DNA of 64,000 nucleotides from an uncultured Aquimarina sp. (lineage in GTDB: Bacteria > Bacteroidota > Bacteroidia > Flavobacteriales > Flavobacteriaceae). The position numbers were made by a program, and so were the translations under genes. Under the pieces are notes generated by a model that saw nothing but the letters and a program-made list of their open reading frames with translations, was not told the DNA's origin and ran no database searches. The stretch is from the NCBI GenBank assembly GCA_947489685.1, contig CANLEM010000006.1, forward strand, positions 62,001-126,000, written 5' to 3'. This document shows, piece by piece, positions 44,814-53,638 of this stretch (position 1 is the first letter of the stretch; the number at the start of each line of letters is the position of its first letter).

Positions 44814-44862
44814 AAAACTCCGGAATGCGCTCAATTAGTATTGAGTTTTTCGGAGTTTTTTT
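44814..44862 (+). terminator. intrinsic terminator after GH18 lipoprotein gene
   Basis: aaaactccg (44814-44822) and cggagtttt (44851-44859) form a stem enclosing an inner ctcaat/attgag hairpin, followed by a T-run; it separates the two chitinase genes into different transcription units. Confidence 0.8.
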
Positions 44863-45051
44863 AAGGAAGACTATACTCTAACCTATATGTTAGGTATCAT
44901 CATTTTCTCGAATACTATTCAAACTGAATATAATCATATACCCTGAGATCAGATCTACAATCTGGTCTACAAAAATTTTGTTTTTTCAGTTGTAAAGAAG
45001 CAATTCCGAGAATCCAAAACATAAAAAAAACGTAAATCAAACTTTTTAATC

Positions 45052-48000
45052 ATGAAAAATAATAACCATTATTTATTCAAAAACTCTTATATCCCTATAT
45101 TACTACTATTTATATTAAGTATTAACTATGGTTATGCAGATATATGTATTAGTAATACGGTTAATAAAATTGAGGAGTATACTGCAAATAAAGAAAAGTA
45201 TACCTTTATTCAAAATAACTGCGAAAACATCCCGGTATGGTCATCGGCAAACACCTATACCCAAGGAAACGAAGTACAATTTAATGACAATAAATATATT
45301 GCAAATTGGTGGACACAAGATAATCCTGAAACTAATAATGGTCCCTCTGGAAGTGGTCAGCCATGGACTTTGATAGGGCCTTGTGGAGGACAAAATCAGT
45401 TACCAACTGTTAGTATTACTGTTCCTGCCAATGGCGCTGTTTTTGATCAAGGTAATATTATAACCATAACTGCAAATGCATCAGATCCAGATGGATCTAT
45501 TGCTCAAGTAGAATTCTTCTCAGGCACAACAAGTCTTGGAGTCGATACATCAAGCCCTTATAGTCTAAACTGGACCAATGCCGCTGCTGGTAATTATAAT
45601 ATTACGGCTGTGGCAAGAGATAATCAAGGGGCAATTACTACGTCATCAGTGGTGGCGATTATTGTAAACCCTGTGGGGCCCCAGCCTCCCGTTGTAGAAA
45701 TTACTTCTCCTTCTAATAATACCAATTTTACGGTTGGAAATAATATAAATATTACAGCCAACGCGTCGGATACTGATGGTTCTGTTACTTTGGTTGAGTT
45801 TTTTCAAGGTACCACAAAGCTAGGAGAAGATACATCTGCCCCTTATTCATTTACTTGGTCTGGAGTAGCAGAAGGAAGTTATTCGCTAACTGCTATTGCA
45901 ACAGATAATGATAATAATACAACAACTTCATCTTCTGTTAATATAATAGTTCGACCTGCTGGAGGATCAGATGGAGAATTACCCGATAGAGTAATTGTTG
46001 GATATTGGCATAATTTTGATAACGGTTCTGGTTTTATTCGTCCCGAAAATGTATCCTCTAAGTTTGATGTAGTAAATATTTCTTTTGCAGAACCTGTCTC
46101 TGGTAGTACTTCTCTTATTGATTTCACACCCGATCCGGCAAATATTTCTGATTCAGATTTTAGAAATGGTATTCAAATACTACAAAGTCGAGGGCAAGAA
46201 GTTGTGATTTCAATCGGTGGAGCAAATGGACTGGTGCAATTAAATACCATTGCCGAAAGAGATGAATTTGTTAGTTCTATGATTTCTATTATCGAAAATT
46301 ATGGTTTTGACGGAATGGATATTGATTTCGAAGGGCAATCGTTATCACTTAATTTGGGAGATGATGATTTTCGTAACCCAACTACTTCGCGCATTGTAAA
46401 TCTTATTGATGCAATTAATACGATAACGGATCATTTTGGAAATAAGTTCGTTCTTACTATGGCGCCCGAAACATTCTTTGTTCAATTGGGTTATAGTTTT
46501 TATGGTGGTATTTCTTCTGGAGCCGATAGAAGAGCTGGAGCTTACCTTCCGGTTATTCACGCTCTAAGAGATAAGCTTACTTTCTTACAAGTTCAATATT
46601 ACAACTCTGGATCGATCACAGCTTTGGATGATCAGTTTTATGCTATGGGTAATGCAGATTTTTATGTGTCATTAGTCGATATGTTGTTAAAGGGATTTCC
46701 TATTACAAGAGATGCTTCTAAGTTTTTCCCAGCCCTTAGACAGGATCAAGTTTTAATAGGTCTTCCGGCTAATGCTAATGCAGGTGGTGGTTTTGCTCCG
46801 CCAGCAGAGGTTCATAAAGCCTTGGATTATTTAATTAAAGGAATTCCTTTTGGAGGTAATTATACGCTTACACAAACGTACCCTAATCTTAGAGGATTAA
46901 TGACATGGTCTGTAAACTGGGATGCCTTTAATAATTTTGAATTTTCTGATCAGCATAGAGCATATTTAGATGCTTTAGGTAATAGTAACCCACAACCAAC
47001 TATAAATATAACATCTCCGGTTAATAATGCCAATTTTGGAATAAACGATACTGTAATAATAAATGCAAATGCTTCAGATAACGGTAGTGTTACTCGGGTA
47101 GAGTTTTTTGTCGACGGTACAAGTGTAGGTATCGATACAACGAGCCCGTATAGTGGTACATGGAGCACAAATATCGCAGGATCATATAATATAACGGCAA
47201 CAGTTACTGATAATTTGGGAGCAACTGTAACATCAAATCCTGTCTCTATTAATATTAATGATACTTCTAATGATCCGCCTGTAGTTACGATATCTTCACC
47301 TACAGCAGGAACAACTTTTGATCAGGGAACTACTATTACCGTTACTGCAAATGCATCTGACACCGATGGGACGATAACTTCTGTAGAGTTTTTTGCCGAT
47401 AATGCAAGTTTAGGGATAGATACTACCAGTCCGTATAGTGTGGCATGGACTAATGCACCAGTTGGTACTTATAATTTAACAACCATTGCAATAGATGATA
47501 AAGGCGCATCAACTACTTCTTTACCTGTGCAGATTGTTGTGAGTTCAATTTCTGGTGATGGGTGTACGAATATACCCATATGGTCATCATCGAATACCTA
47601 TACCCAAGGAGATGAAGTACAGCTTAACGGTAAAAAATATCTTGCAAATTGGTGGACTCAAAATAATCCAGAAACAAGTAATGGTCCTACAGGAAGTGGA
47701 CAGCCATGGACATTATTGGGGTCCTGCTCAGGTGGTACCAATCAACCACCAAGTGTTAGTATAACATCTCCATCTACTGGCAGTGAGTTTGAAGAAAACA
47801 CCACCATAGAATTAACTGCAAATGCTACGGATGACGGAAGTGTTACTCAGGTAGAATTTTTTAATGGAAATTCAAGTTTAGGAATTGATACAACAAGTCC
47901 ATATAGTATTAATTGGGATAATGCTGCAGTAGGGGAGTATACTATAACTGCCGTTGCAACAGATAACGATGGTGTTAGTACAACTTCTAGTGCTATAAAT

Positions 48001-49608
48001 GTTTCAATCATTGCTGTGTCAAATTCATTATCTGTAAGTATAACATCACCGAATGCAGGAACGGTATTTACACAAGGAAATGCAATTTCAATAACTGCTA
48101 ATGCATCCACTACTAATGGCAATATTACATTGGTAGAGTTCTTTGATGGGACTACAAAATTAGGAGAAGATACAACAGCTCCTTATGGTATTACCTGGTC
48201 ATCAGGAAGCTTAGGAAATCATTCTTTAACAGCTAAGGCTACAAATACAAATAATGATACAGTTACGTCGACTGCAGTAAATATTTCTATTACCGATGGT
48301 ACACCGCCGCCGCCAACAGATCTAGCAAAACATATTATGGTAGGATACTGGCATAATTTTAATAATGGTGCTGCTGTATTGAATTTGGGAGATGTATCTA
48401 CTGATTGGGATGTAGTAAACATAGCATTTGCTGAGCCTGCTACTTTTGGACAGGCGGATATGGCCTTTACGCCGAGCAATGATGTTACCACAGAAGCACA
48501 ATTTCGTCAAGATGTCACTTTATTACAAAGTAGAGGACAAAAAGTACTTATTTCGATAGGAGGAGCTAATGGAAGAATTGAACTTCTTACGCCACAAGAT
48601 GCTCAAACGTTTGCAAGTGCGATGATCGCTATTATTGAAGATTATGGTTTTGATGGTATGGATATCGACCTTGAAGGTACATCACTTGGATTATCCACAG
48701 GTGATACTGATTTTAGAAATCCAACATCTCCCAAAATCACCAATTTCATTGCTGGTACTCAAGCTGTATTAAATCATTTTGGTCCAGATTTTATACTAAC
48801 CGCTGCACCAGAAACTGCATTTGTACAAGGAGGAAATAGCACATATGCAGGCTCATTTGGAGCATATTTACCCGTAATTTATAATTTTAGAAATAGATTA
48901 GATTATATACATGTACAGGATTACAACTCTGGATGTATGTTAGGTTTGGATGGTGTATGCTATTCTCAGGGTAATGCAGATTTTCATGTGGCTATGACCG
49001 AAATGCTGTTACAAGGATTTCCGGTAGCGGGCCATACGGTAAACTTCCCAGCTTTACGACCTGATCAGGTGGCTTTTGGGATACCTGCATCTCCACAAGC
49101 AGCGGGTGGCGGATATACTGCACCAGCCGAGGTGAAAAAAGCGTTGGATTATCTAATTAAAGGAATTCCATTTGGAGGTAGGTACACTTTAGTTAATCCT
49201 AATGGATATCCACAAATGAGAGGATTAATGACATGGTCTATTAATTGGGATGAGTTTTTTAATAAAGAGTTCTCATTAAACTACAGACCATATTTTGATG
49301 CCATTTTAGGGCAAAATTTATCTAAAGAAAATGGGTTCTTAGCTAGTGAGTTATTATCCTTAGATGTATTCCCTAATCCAATACGAACAATAGCCAATTT
49401 TAGATTTAATTTACAAAAAATGAGTAATGTTGATTTGCAATTGTATAACCTCTTAGGCAATAGAGTTCAAGTATTCAATAATAATACATACCTGAATAAA
49501 GGAATTCATGATTACCAATTAGATATGAGTGCTTTCCCTAACGGCATTTACTTTCTTAAATTAAAAGTAGATGGTGCAACTCAAACCTTGAAATTAATTA
49601 AGAACTAA
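45052..49608 (+). CDS. giant secreted double-GH18 chitinase with CBM5/12, Ig-like domains and T9SS signal
   Basis: A 1518-residue multidomain chitinase. Modules: signal peptide (1-29), CBM5/12 (57-112), two Ig-like domains (115-303), GH18-1 (312-645, motif DGMDIDFE with Asp420 and acid Glu427), two Ig-like (646-832), second CBM5/12 (838-893), two Ig-like (897-1082), GH18-2 (1093-1425, DGMDIDLE with Glu1208), T9SS type A domain (1437-1518, starting FPNPIRTI). Both catalytic sites look intact. The layout echoes the F. johnsoniae ChiA double chitinase, where one domain is processive and the other endo-acting. The module CBM-Ig-Ig-GH18 occurs twice with close similarity, a sign of internal duplication. 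It should be released by type IX secretion. Confidence 0.95.
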   Translation: MKNNNHYLFKNSYIPILLLFILSINYGYADICISNTVNKIEEYTANKEKYTFIQNNCENIPVWSSANTYTQGNEVQFNDNKYIANWWTQDNPETNNGPSGSGQPWTLIGPCGGQNQLPTVSITVPANGAVFDQGNIITITANASDPDGSIAQVEFFSGTTSLGVDTSSPYSLNWTNAAAGNYNITAVARDNQGAITTSSVVAIIVNPVGPQPPVVEITSPSNNTNFTVGNNINITANASDTDGSVTLVEFFQGTTKLGEDTSAPYSFTWSGVAEGSYSLTAIATDNDNNTTTSSSVNIIVRPAGGSDGELPDRVIVGYWHNFDNGSGFIRPENVSSKFDVVNISFAEPVSGSTSLIDFTPDPANISDSDFRNGIQILQSRGQEVVISIGGANGLVQLNTIAERDEFVSSMISIIENYGFDGMDIDFEGQSLSLNLGDDDFRNPTTSRIVNLIDAINTITDHFGNKFVLTMAPETFFVQLGYSFYGGISSGADRRAGAYLPVIHALRDKLTFLQVQYYNSGSITALDDQFYAMGNADFYVSLVDMLLKGFPITRDASKFFPALRQDQVLIGLPANANAGGGFAPPAEVHKALDYLIKGIPFGGNYTLTQTYPNLRGLMTWSVNWDAFNNFEFSDQHRAYLDALGNSNPQPTINITSPVNNANFGINDTVIINANASDNGSVTRVEFFVDGTSVGIDTTSPYSGTWSTNIAGSYNITATVTDNLGATVTSNPVSININDTSNDPPVVTISSPTAGTTFDQGTTITVTANASDTDGTITSVEFFADNASLGIDTTSPYSVAWTNAPVGTYNLTTIAIDDKGASTTSLPVQIVVSSISGDGCTNIPIWSSSNTYTQGDEVQLNGKKYLANWWTQNNPETSNGPTGSGQPWTLLGSCSGGTNQPPSVSITSPSTGSEFEENTTIELTANATDDGSVTQVEFFNGNSSLGIDTTSPYSINWDNAAVGEYTITAVATDNDGVSTTSSAINVSIIAVSNSLSVSITSPNAGTVFTQGNAISITANASTTNGNITLVEFFDGTTKLGEDTTAPYGITWSSGSLGNHSLTAKATNTNNDTVTSTAVNISITDGTPPPPTDLAKHIMVGYWHNFNNGAAVLNLGDVSTDWDVVNIAFAEPATFGQADMAFTPSNDVTTEAQFRQDVTLLQSRGQKVLISIGGANGRIELLTPQDAQTFASAMIAIIEDYGFDGMDIDLEGTSLGLSTGDTDFRNPTSPKITNFIAGTQAVLNHFGPDFILTAAPETAFVQGGNSTYAGSFGAYLPVIYNFRNRLDYIHVQDYNSGCMLGLDGVCYSQGNADFHVAMTEMLLQGFPVAGHTVNFPALRPDQVAFGIPASPQAAGGGYTAPAEVKKALDYLIKGIPFGGRYTLVNPNGYPQMRGLMTWSINWDEFFNKEFSLNYRPYFDAILGQNLSKENGFLASELLSLDVFPNPIRTIANFRFNLQKMSNVDLQLYNLLGNRVQVFNNNTYLNKGIHDYQLDMSAFPNGIYFLKLKVDGATQTLKLIKN

Positions 49609-49630
49609 TTATAAACTAAATTTTAAATAA

Positions 49631-49669
49631 AAGAGATCGCTTAAATCCATTTAAGCGATCTCTTATTTT
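49631..49669 (+). terminator. intrinsic terminator after double chitinase
   Basis: Perfect 14-bp inverted repeat aagagatcgcttaa (49631-49644) and ttaagcgatctctt (49651-49664), then a long T-run, 22 bases after the stop. Confidence 0.93.
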
Positions 49670-49750
49670 TTTTACTCAAGAATATTTCACTACAAATAGA
49701 AATATTGCGTGAGGATTTTTTAAATTAATAAACCTTGCCTCTTGAAAGAG

Positions 49751-49890
49751 TTGAAGTGGAGTCGGAGAGGGCCGTAGCGTCAAGCAAAGGCTTTAGAGCC
49801 CTTTGTAGCGTAGGAGCCAGGTGGCGCGCTGGCCGAATCCCCTGGATACACAAAATCCTGCCAATTGGCAGGATTGAAGTGGAGTCGGAG
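49751..49890. repeat. duplicated 3' end of the tmRNA gene
   Basis: The 17 bases ttgaagtggagtcggag occur at 49751-49767 and again at 49874-49890. The second copy covers the last 11 bases of ssrA and six bases beyond it. Between them lies a GC-rich stretch with inverted repeats such as aatcctgccaattggcaggatt, unlike the AT-rich surroundings. No integrase or other element gene is nearby. Confidence 0.7.
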
Positions 49891-50275
49891 GGATTCGAAC
49901 CCTCGTCCAAACAAGGAACAACATAGCTTTCTACACGCTTAGTTTTTGTTTAATTTTCGTCGATAAGAAAGACCAAAAACCGCCAACCTATCGCTTATTC
50001 TCAATTAAGTTTCGAAATTATATCAAGATCCTATAATTTCTAGGTTTACTTTTACGATACCTCATGATCAATCGCCGCAAACCAAGGCTCTTGAGAGGTA
50101 TCCTGCTTGCTCACCTAGTGAGCCGAGGCATTATCCTACTATAATTCGGATTATGCAGCTAGGGCGTAGTTATTCTCGCCGTTTAAAAAAGTGAAATATG
50201 ATATTTACGAGCTATATCCCAGCGCTCGGCGTGCTTACCATCCTATTCATCTCGCTGTCAAAACCAGTCGACCCC
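49880..50275 (-). ncRNA. ssrA: transfer-messenger RNA
   Basis: On the minus strand the RNA begins GGGGTCGACTGG and ends with the T-arm GAGGGTTCGAATCCCTC and CGACTCCA. The ends pair as a seven-base acceptor stem (GGGGTCG with CGACTCC, one G-U). CCA is not encoded. Inside is the tag reading frame, GGC GAG AAT AAC TAC GCC CTA GCT GCA TAA, giving GENNYALAA, the Bacteroidota tag. The RNA is about 396 bases. It rescues stalled ribosomes and marks their peptides for proteolysis. Confidence 0.96.
50151..50180 (-). other. tmRNA proteolysis tag reading frame
   Basis: The resume region encodes GENNYALAA followed by TAA, inside ssrA. The C-terminal ALAA is the degradation signal for ClpXP-type proteases. 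Confidence 0.9.
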
Positions 50276-50319
50276 AAAAAATCATAGTGTAATGTCTATT
50301 TAACATCAAAAATGGTTGG

Positions 50320-50327
50320 CAAAGATA
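50320..50327 (-). promoter_or_regulatory. -7 box upstream of ssrA
   Basis: TATCTTTG on the minus strand matches TAnnTTTG exactly, 45 bases upstream of the mature 5' end; the precursor would be trimmed there, as is usual for tmRNA. A -33 element is not convincing. Confidence 0.5.
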
Positions 50328-50386
50328 ACTATAATTGTCATATCTTTAGCCGCAATTTTAAACTACAAAAAATATACCATTTCCAT

Positions 50387-51595
50387 ATGACCAAGTTCGG
50401 TATAATCAAAGAACGAAAAAACCCGCCAGATCGTCGTGTTGTATTTTCTCCTGACGGTTTAAAAAAAGCAAAATCAAAATTTACAGAAGCTTCTTTTGTA
50501 GTGGAAAACTCTGATATAAGGGTGTTTACAGATGTTATGTATGAAGATGCTGGTTTTACAGTGTCGAATAACGTTTCTGATGCAGAGGTTTTACTTGGAG
50601 TAAAAGAAGTACCTATTTCGGATTTAATACCCAATAAAAAGTACTTTTTCTTTTCGCATACCATAAAAAAACAGCCGTATAATAGAAATTTATTAAGAGC
50701 CGTCCTCGGAAAAAATATAGAGTTATATGATCATGAGGTAATTGTAGGGACCAATGGTTTTAGACTAATAGGATTTGGGCGATATGCAGGTATTGTGGGA
50801 GCATACAATGGAGTTAGAGCTTGGGGATTAAAATATAATACTTTTTCGCTTCCTAAGGCAAATATGCTAGATGATCAAAAAGCACTAGAAGTAGAACTTT
50901 CTAAAATTTCTTTACCAAATATTAAGATTGTACTTACCGGTAATGGTAAAGTAGGTTCGGGAGCCAAAGAAATTCTGGATGCGATGAAGATCAGAGAAGT
51001 TTCTGTAGAAGAATACCTAAACAATACTTTTGATGAGGCTGTTTATGTTCAGATAGATGTATTGGACTACAATAAGCGTAAAGATGGTACTGTAAAAGAT
51101 AAAAGTGATTTTTATAATAATCCTGGTGAGTATATATCAGATTTTATGCGTTTTGCCAGCGTGAGTGATATGTATATTGCAGGACATTTTTATGGAGATG
51201 GAGCACCTTTTATTTATACTCGTAATGATGCCGCTTCCAAAGACTTTAATATTAAAGTTGTAGCCGATGTTTCTTGTGATATTGATGGTCCTGTGGCTTC
51301 TACGATTAGAGCATCTACAATTGCCGAACCCATTTATGGATATGACCCAATAACCGAAACTGAAATTGATTACAAAGATCCAAAAGCAATTGTAGTGATG
51401 GCAGTCGATAATTTACCTTGCGAATTGCCTAAAGATGCTAGTGAGGGATTTGGAGAAATGTTTCTGGAACATGTAATTCCGGCATTTTTTAACGGAGATC
51501 AAGATGGAGTTTTAGAAAGAGCTAGAATGACCAAAGATGGTAAACTCACTAAAAGATTTAATTATCTTCAGGATTACGTAGATGGTAAAGAATAA
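50387..51595 (+). CDS. NAD-dependent saccharopine/alanine dehydrogenase-like oxidoreductase
   Basis: The natural start is ATG 50387 (MTKFGIIKERKNPPDRRVVFSP); an in-frame ATG at 50312 would add 25 residues with no family likeness. The 402-residue protein has the AlaDh/PNT N-terminal domain (IKERKNPPDRR, substrate-binding Arg and Lys) and a Rossmann fold with IVLTGNGKVGSGAKEIL. GRYAGIVGAYNGVRAWG is like Lys1-type saccharopine dehydrogenases. It may act in lysine metabolism or as an amino-acid dehydrogenase; which one is not decided. It is followed 26 bases later by pyrF, probably only by proximity. Confidence 0.85.
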   Translation: MTKFGIIKERKNPPDRRVVFSPDGLKKAKSKFTEASFVVENSDIRVFTDVMYEDAGFTVSNNVSDAEVLLGVKEVPISDLIPNKKYFFFSHTIKKQPYNRNLLRAVLGKNIELYDHEVIVGTNGFRLIGFGRYAGIVGAYNGVRAWGLKYNTFSLPKANMLDDQKALEVELSKISLPNIKIVLTGNGKVGSGAKEILDAMKIREVSVEEYLNNTFDEAVYVQIDVLDYNKRKDGTVKDKSDFYNNPGEYISDFMRFASVSDMYIAGHFYGDGAPFIYTRNDAASKDFNIKVVADVSCDIDGPVASTIRASTIAEPIYGYDPITETEIDYKDPKAIVVMAVDNLPCELPKDASEGFGEMFLEHVIPAFFNGDQDGVLERARMTKDGKLTKRFNYLQDYVDGKE

Positions 51596-51621
51596 TTTTA
51601 TAATTAATTGTTAAGCGAAGT

Positions 51622-52440
51622 ATGAAAACCAGCCAACTTGTTGAACAAATACTTAAAAAAAAATCATTCTTATGTATTGGTTTGGATGTAGATCTAAATA
51701 AGGTGCCAAAACATTTATTGGATAAAGAAGATCCGATTTTTGAATTTAATAAGGCTATTATAGATGCAACGCATCATTTGGCAGTAGCGTATAAACCAAA
51801 TATCGCTTTTTATGAAGCTTACGGAATAACCGGATGGACATCACTAGCAAAAACTATTGAGTACCTAAATATAAATTACCCAGAAATATTTACCATAGCC
51901 GATGCAAAACGTGGTGATATTGGTAATACGAGTACCATGTATGCCAAAGCTTTTTTTGAAGATTTAGAATTTGATTCTATTACTATCGCTCCGTATATGG
52001 GTAAAGATTCTGTTGAACCATTTTTGGCTTTTGAAGATAAGCATACAATAGTATTGGCATTGACCTCTAATCAAGGGGCTTTTGATTTTCAAACCAAAAA
52101 TACCGAAGGAAAAGAACTGTATAAACAAGTACTCGAAATTTCAAAATCTTGGGAAAATTCAGAAAATCTGATGTATGTGGTGGGCGCTACAAAGGCCGAA
52201 TACTTTTCTGAGATTAGAAAAATTGTGCCAGATAGTTTTTTATTAGTACCAGGTGTAGGTGCACAAGGAGGAAACTTAAAAGATGTGTGTACATATGGTC
52301 TTAATGATCAAATAGGATTATTAATCAACTCTTCAAGAGGAATTATCTATGCTTCGGACACCAAAGATTATGCTGCTGCTGCTGCTGCCAAAGCATTAGA
52401 GCTTCAGAAAGAAATGGAAGTTATTTTAGAGAAAAGATAA
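51622..52440 (+). CDS. pyrF: orotidine 5'-phosphate decarboxylase
   Basis: A 272-residue TIM barrel that decarboxylates OMP to UMP, the last step of pyrimidine synthesis. The catalytic array is in [13 protein letters not shown]: Asp94, Lys96, Asp99. The length and [14 protein letters not shown] segment indicate the longer type 2 family of OMP decarboxylases. A terminator follows, ending a unit with the preceding dehydrogenase. No other pyr gene is near. Confidence 0.96.
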   Translation: MKTSQLVEQILKKKSFLCIGLDVDLNKVPKHLLDKEDPIFEFNKAIIDATHHLAVAYKPNIAFYEAYGITGWTSLAKTIEYLNINYPEIFTIADAKRGDIGNTSTMYAKAFFEDLEFDSITIAPYMGKDSVEPFLAFEDKHTIVLALTSNQGAFDFQTKNTEGKELYKQVLEISKSWENSENLMYVVGATKAEYFSEIRKIVPDSFLLVPGVGAQGGNLKDVCTYGLNDQIGLLINSSRGIIYASDTKDYAAAAAAKALELQKEMEVILEKR

Positions 52441-52443
52441 TAA

Positions 52444-52490
52444 AAAAGGAAGGAGAATTTTTAATAAAAAACTCTCCTTCCTTTTCTTTT
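52444..52490 (+). terminator. intrinsic terminator after pyrF
   Basis: aaaaggaaggaga (52444-52456) and tctccttcctttt (52473-52485), 13-bp stem and T-rich tail, directly after the stop. Confidence 0.9.
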
Positions 52491-52501
52491 AATGAATAGC
52501 A

Positions 52502-52618
52502 CTAGCGTCTATTCGCGTTAAATACTTGTTTTGCATATCCATAGAGTCCATATGCAATGAACACTATAAAAAATGCCATGATACCGTAAATAATTACGCT
52601 TAGTAATACTGAATTCAT
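52502..52618 (-). CDS. small single-helix membrane protein
   Basis: A 38-residue protein read directly: it starts MNSVLLSVIIYGIMAFFIVF and ends YGYAKQVFNANRR. One hydrophobic helix (about 4-26) has a short positive tail, giving an inside-out anchored orientation. It lies in the gap between pyrF and the BtuF-like gene, after the pyrF terminator. TATATTAG about 35 bases upstream is a near match to TAnnTTTG. I know no family for it; small membrane peptides often regulate or stabilise larger complexes, but no partner is indicated. Confidence 0.55.
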   Translation of the reverse strand: MNSVLLSVIIYGIMAFFIVFIAYGLYGYAKQVFNANRR

Positions 52619-52764
52619 AGCCCCGTGTATTTAATTAATAAAAATTCTTCTTTCTAATATAGGGCTTTTTTGACACAAAAACTAGTTTTAAACGGCTAGT
52701 TATTAATGATTTAAGAGTTTTTTAAGGTTTGTTTTAAATACTATGCAAAAATAAGATCAAGTTT

Positions 52765-53547
52765 ATGATGTTTACAGATCAAATGAATAGAAAGGTACAG
52801 GTTTTGGATACTCCGAAGCGTATTGTTTCTTTGGTGCCTTCTCAAACAGAGTTACTTATAGCTTTAGGACTAAAAGATAGTATTGTTGGTATCACTAAGT
52901 TTTGTGTGCATCCCCTTAATTTGAGAAAAGAAAAAACAATAGTCGGAGGAACTAAAAAAATCAATTATGATGTTCTTAAAAAATTAAATCCAGATATTAT
53001 TCTTTGTAATAAGGAAGAAAATAGTAAGGAGATTGTAGAGTCTTTAGAGAAGAAATATCCCGTACATGTATCGGATATTTTTTCTGTTAAGGATGCTCTG
53101 GGAATGATTATCCAATATGGCGAAATGTTTAAAAAACAGACCTTGGCCAAAGCGCTTGTTTCTGAAATAGAAACCGAAGAAGACTCGTTTCGAAGTTTTA
53201 TAAAAGACAAGCCGAAAAAAAAAGTAGCATATTTTATTTGGAAAAACCCATGGATGGTAGCAGGTAAGAATACATTTGTGGATTACCTATTAAAAGAAAA
53301 TGGTTTCAGTAATGTTTTTGGGCATATAGATCGCTATCCCGAAGTTTTGGATAATGATATTACCTCATTACCAAAGTTGGATTTAATTCTTTTGTCATCA
53401 GAGCCTTTTCCTTTTGCGCAAAAACATATAGAAGATGCTCAAAAAATGTATCCAAGTGCCAAAGTTGTTTTGGTTGATGGCGAGTATTTTTCGTGGTATG
53501 GGTCACGTTTACGCAATGCGTTTTCATATTTCAAAACCTTACATTAA
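52765..53547 (+). CDS. BtuF-like (helical-backbone metal receptor) substrate-binding protein
   Basis: A 260-residue protein with the two-lobed fold of periplasmic binding proteins for cobalamin or heme: RIVSLVPSQTELLIALGLKDSIVG in lobe one, INYDVLKKLNPDIIL in the spine and FVDYLLKENGFSNVF with LPKLDLILLSSEP in lobe two. It starts MMFTDQMNRK with no signal peptide or lipobox, so as read it would stay in the cytoplasm, unlike classical BtuF. No permease or ATPase is adjacent. Cobalamin is used by IcmF 8 kb away, so a B12-related role is possible. Confidence 0.85.
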   Translation: MMFTDQMNRKVQVLDTPKRIVSLVPSQTELLIALGLKDSIVGITKFCVHPLNLRKEKTIVGGTKKINYDVLKKLNPDIILCNKEENSKEIVESLEKKYPVHVSDIFSVKDALGMIIQYGEMFKKQTLAKALVSEIETEEDSFRSFIKDKPKKKVAYFIWKNPWMVAGKNTFVDYLLKENGFSNVFGHIDRYPEVLDNDITSLPKLDLILLSSEPFPFAQKHIEDAQKMYPSAKVVLVDGEYFSWYGSRLRNAFSYFKTLH

Positions 53548-53611
53548 TTAGCGAATAGATAAACATTTCTTTAAATACTGTTAAGCGTATCTATAATCCG
53601 AAATAAGTTTA

Positions 53612-53619
53612 TATTTTTG
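53612..53619 (+). promoter_or_regulatory. -7 box of alpha/beta hydrolase gene
   Basis: TATTTTTG matches TAnnTTTG exactly and lies 20 bases before the proposed TTG start. No clear -33 element was found. Confidence 0.45.
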
Positions 53620-53638
53620 GCTTGCTAAATAACTTCTA

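Noticed and set aside
44900-45051. Repeated atctacaatctggtctaca segment before the double chitinase as an operator
   Set aside because: The similarity is short and imperfect, with no promoter box beside it; not enough to call a site.
45400-48300. Tandem DNA repeats or CRISPR-like array
   Set aside because: The periodic similarity is between Ig-like protein domains in one frame; unit lengths are about 270-300 bases and diverged, without spacers.
49880-49915. A tRNA gene ending in a T-arm at this site
   Set aside because: The T-arm and acceptor belong to tmRNA: the matching 5' end is about 395 bases away and the tag frame lies between; no anticodon arm is present.
49725-49926. Open frames on both strands across the tmRNA 3' flank
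   Set aside because: They cover the structured RNA end and its repeat; the peptides repeat VEVESE only because the DNA is duplicated.
52765-53547. A complete B12 ABC transporter
   Set aside because: Only a binding-protein-like gene is present; no permease or ATPase gene adjoins it.
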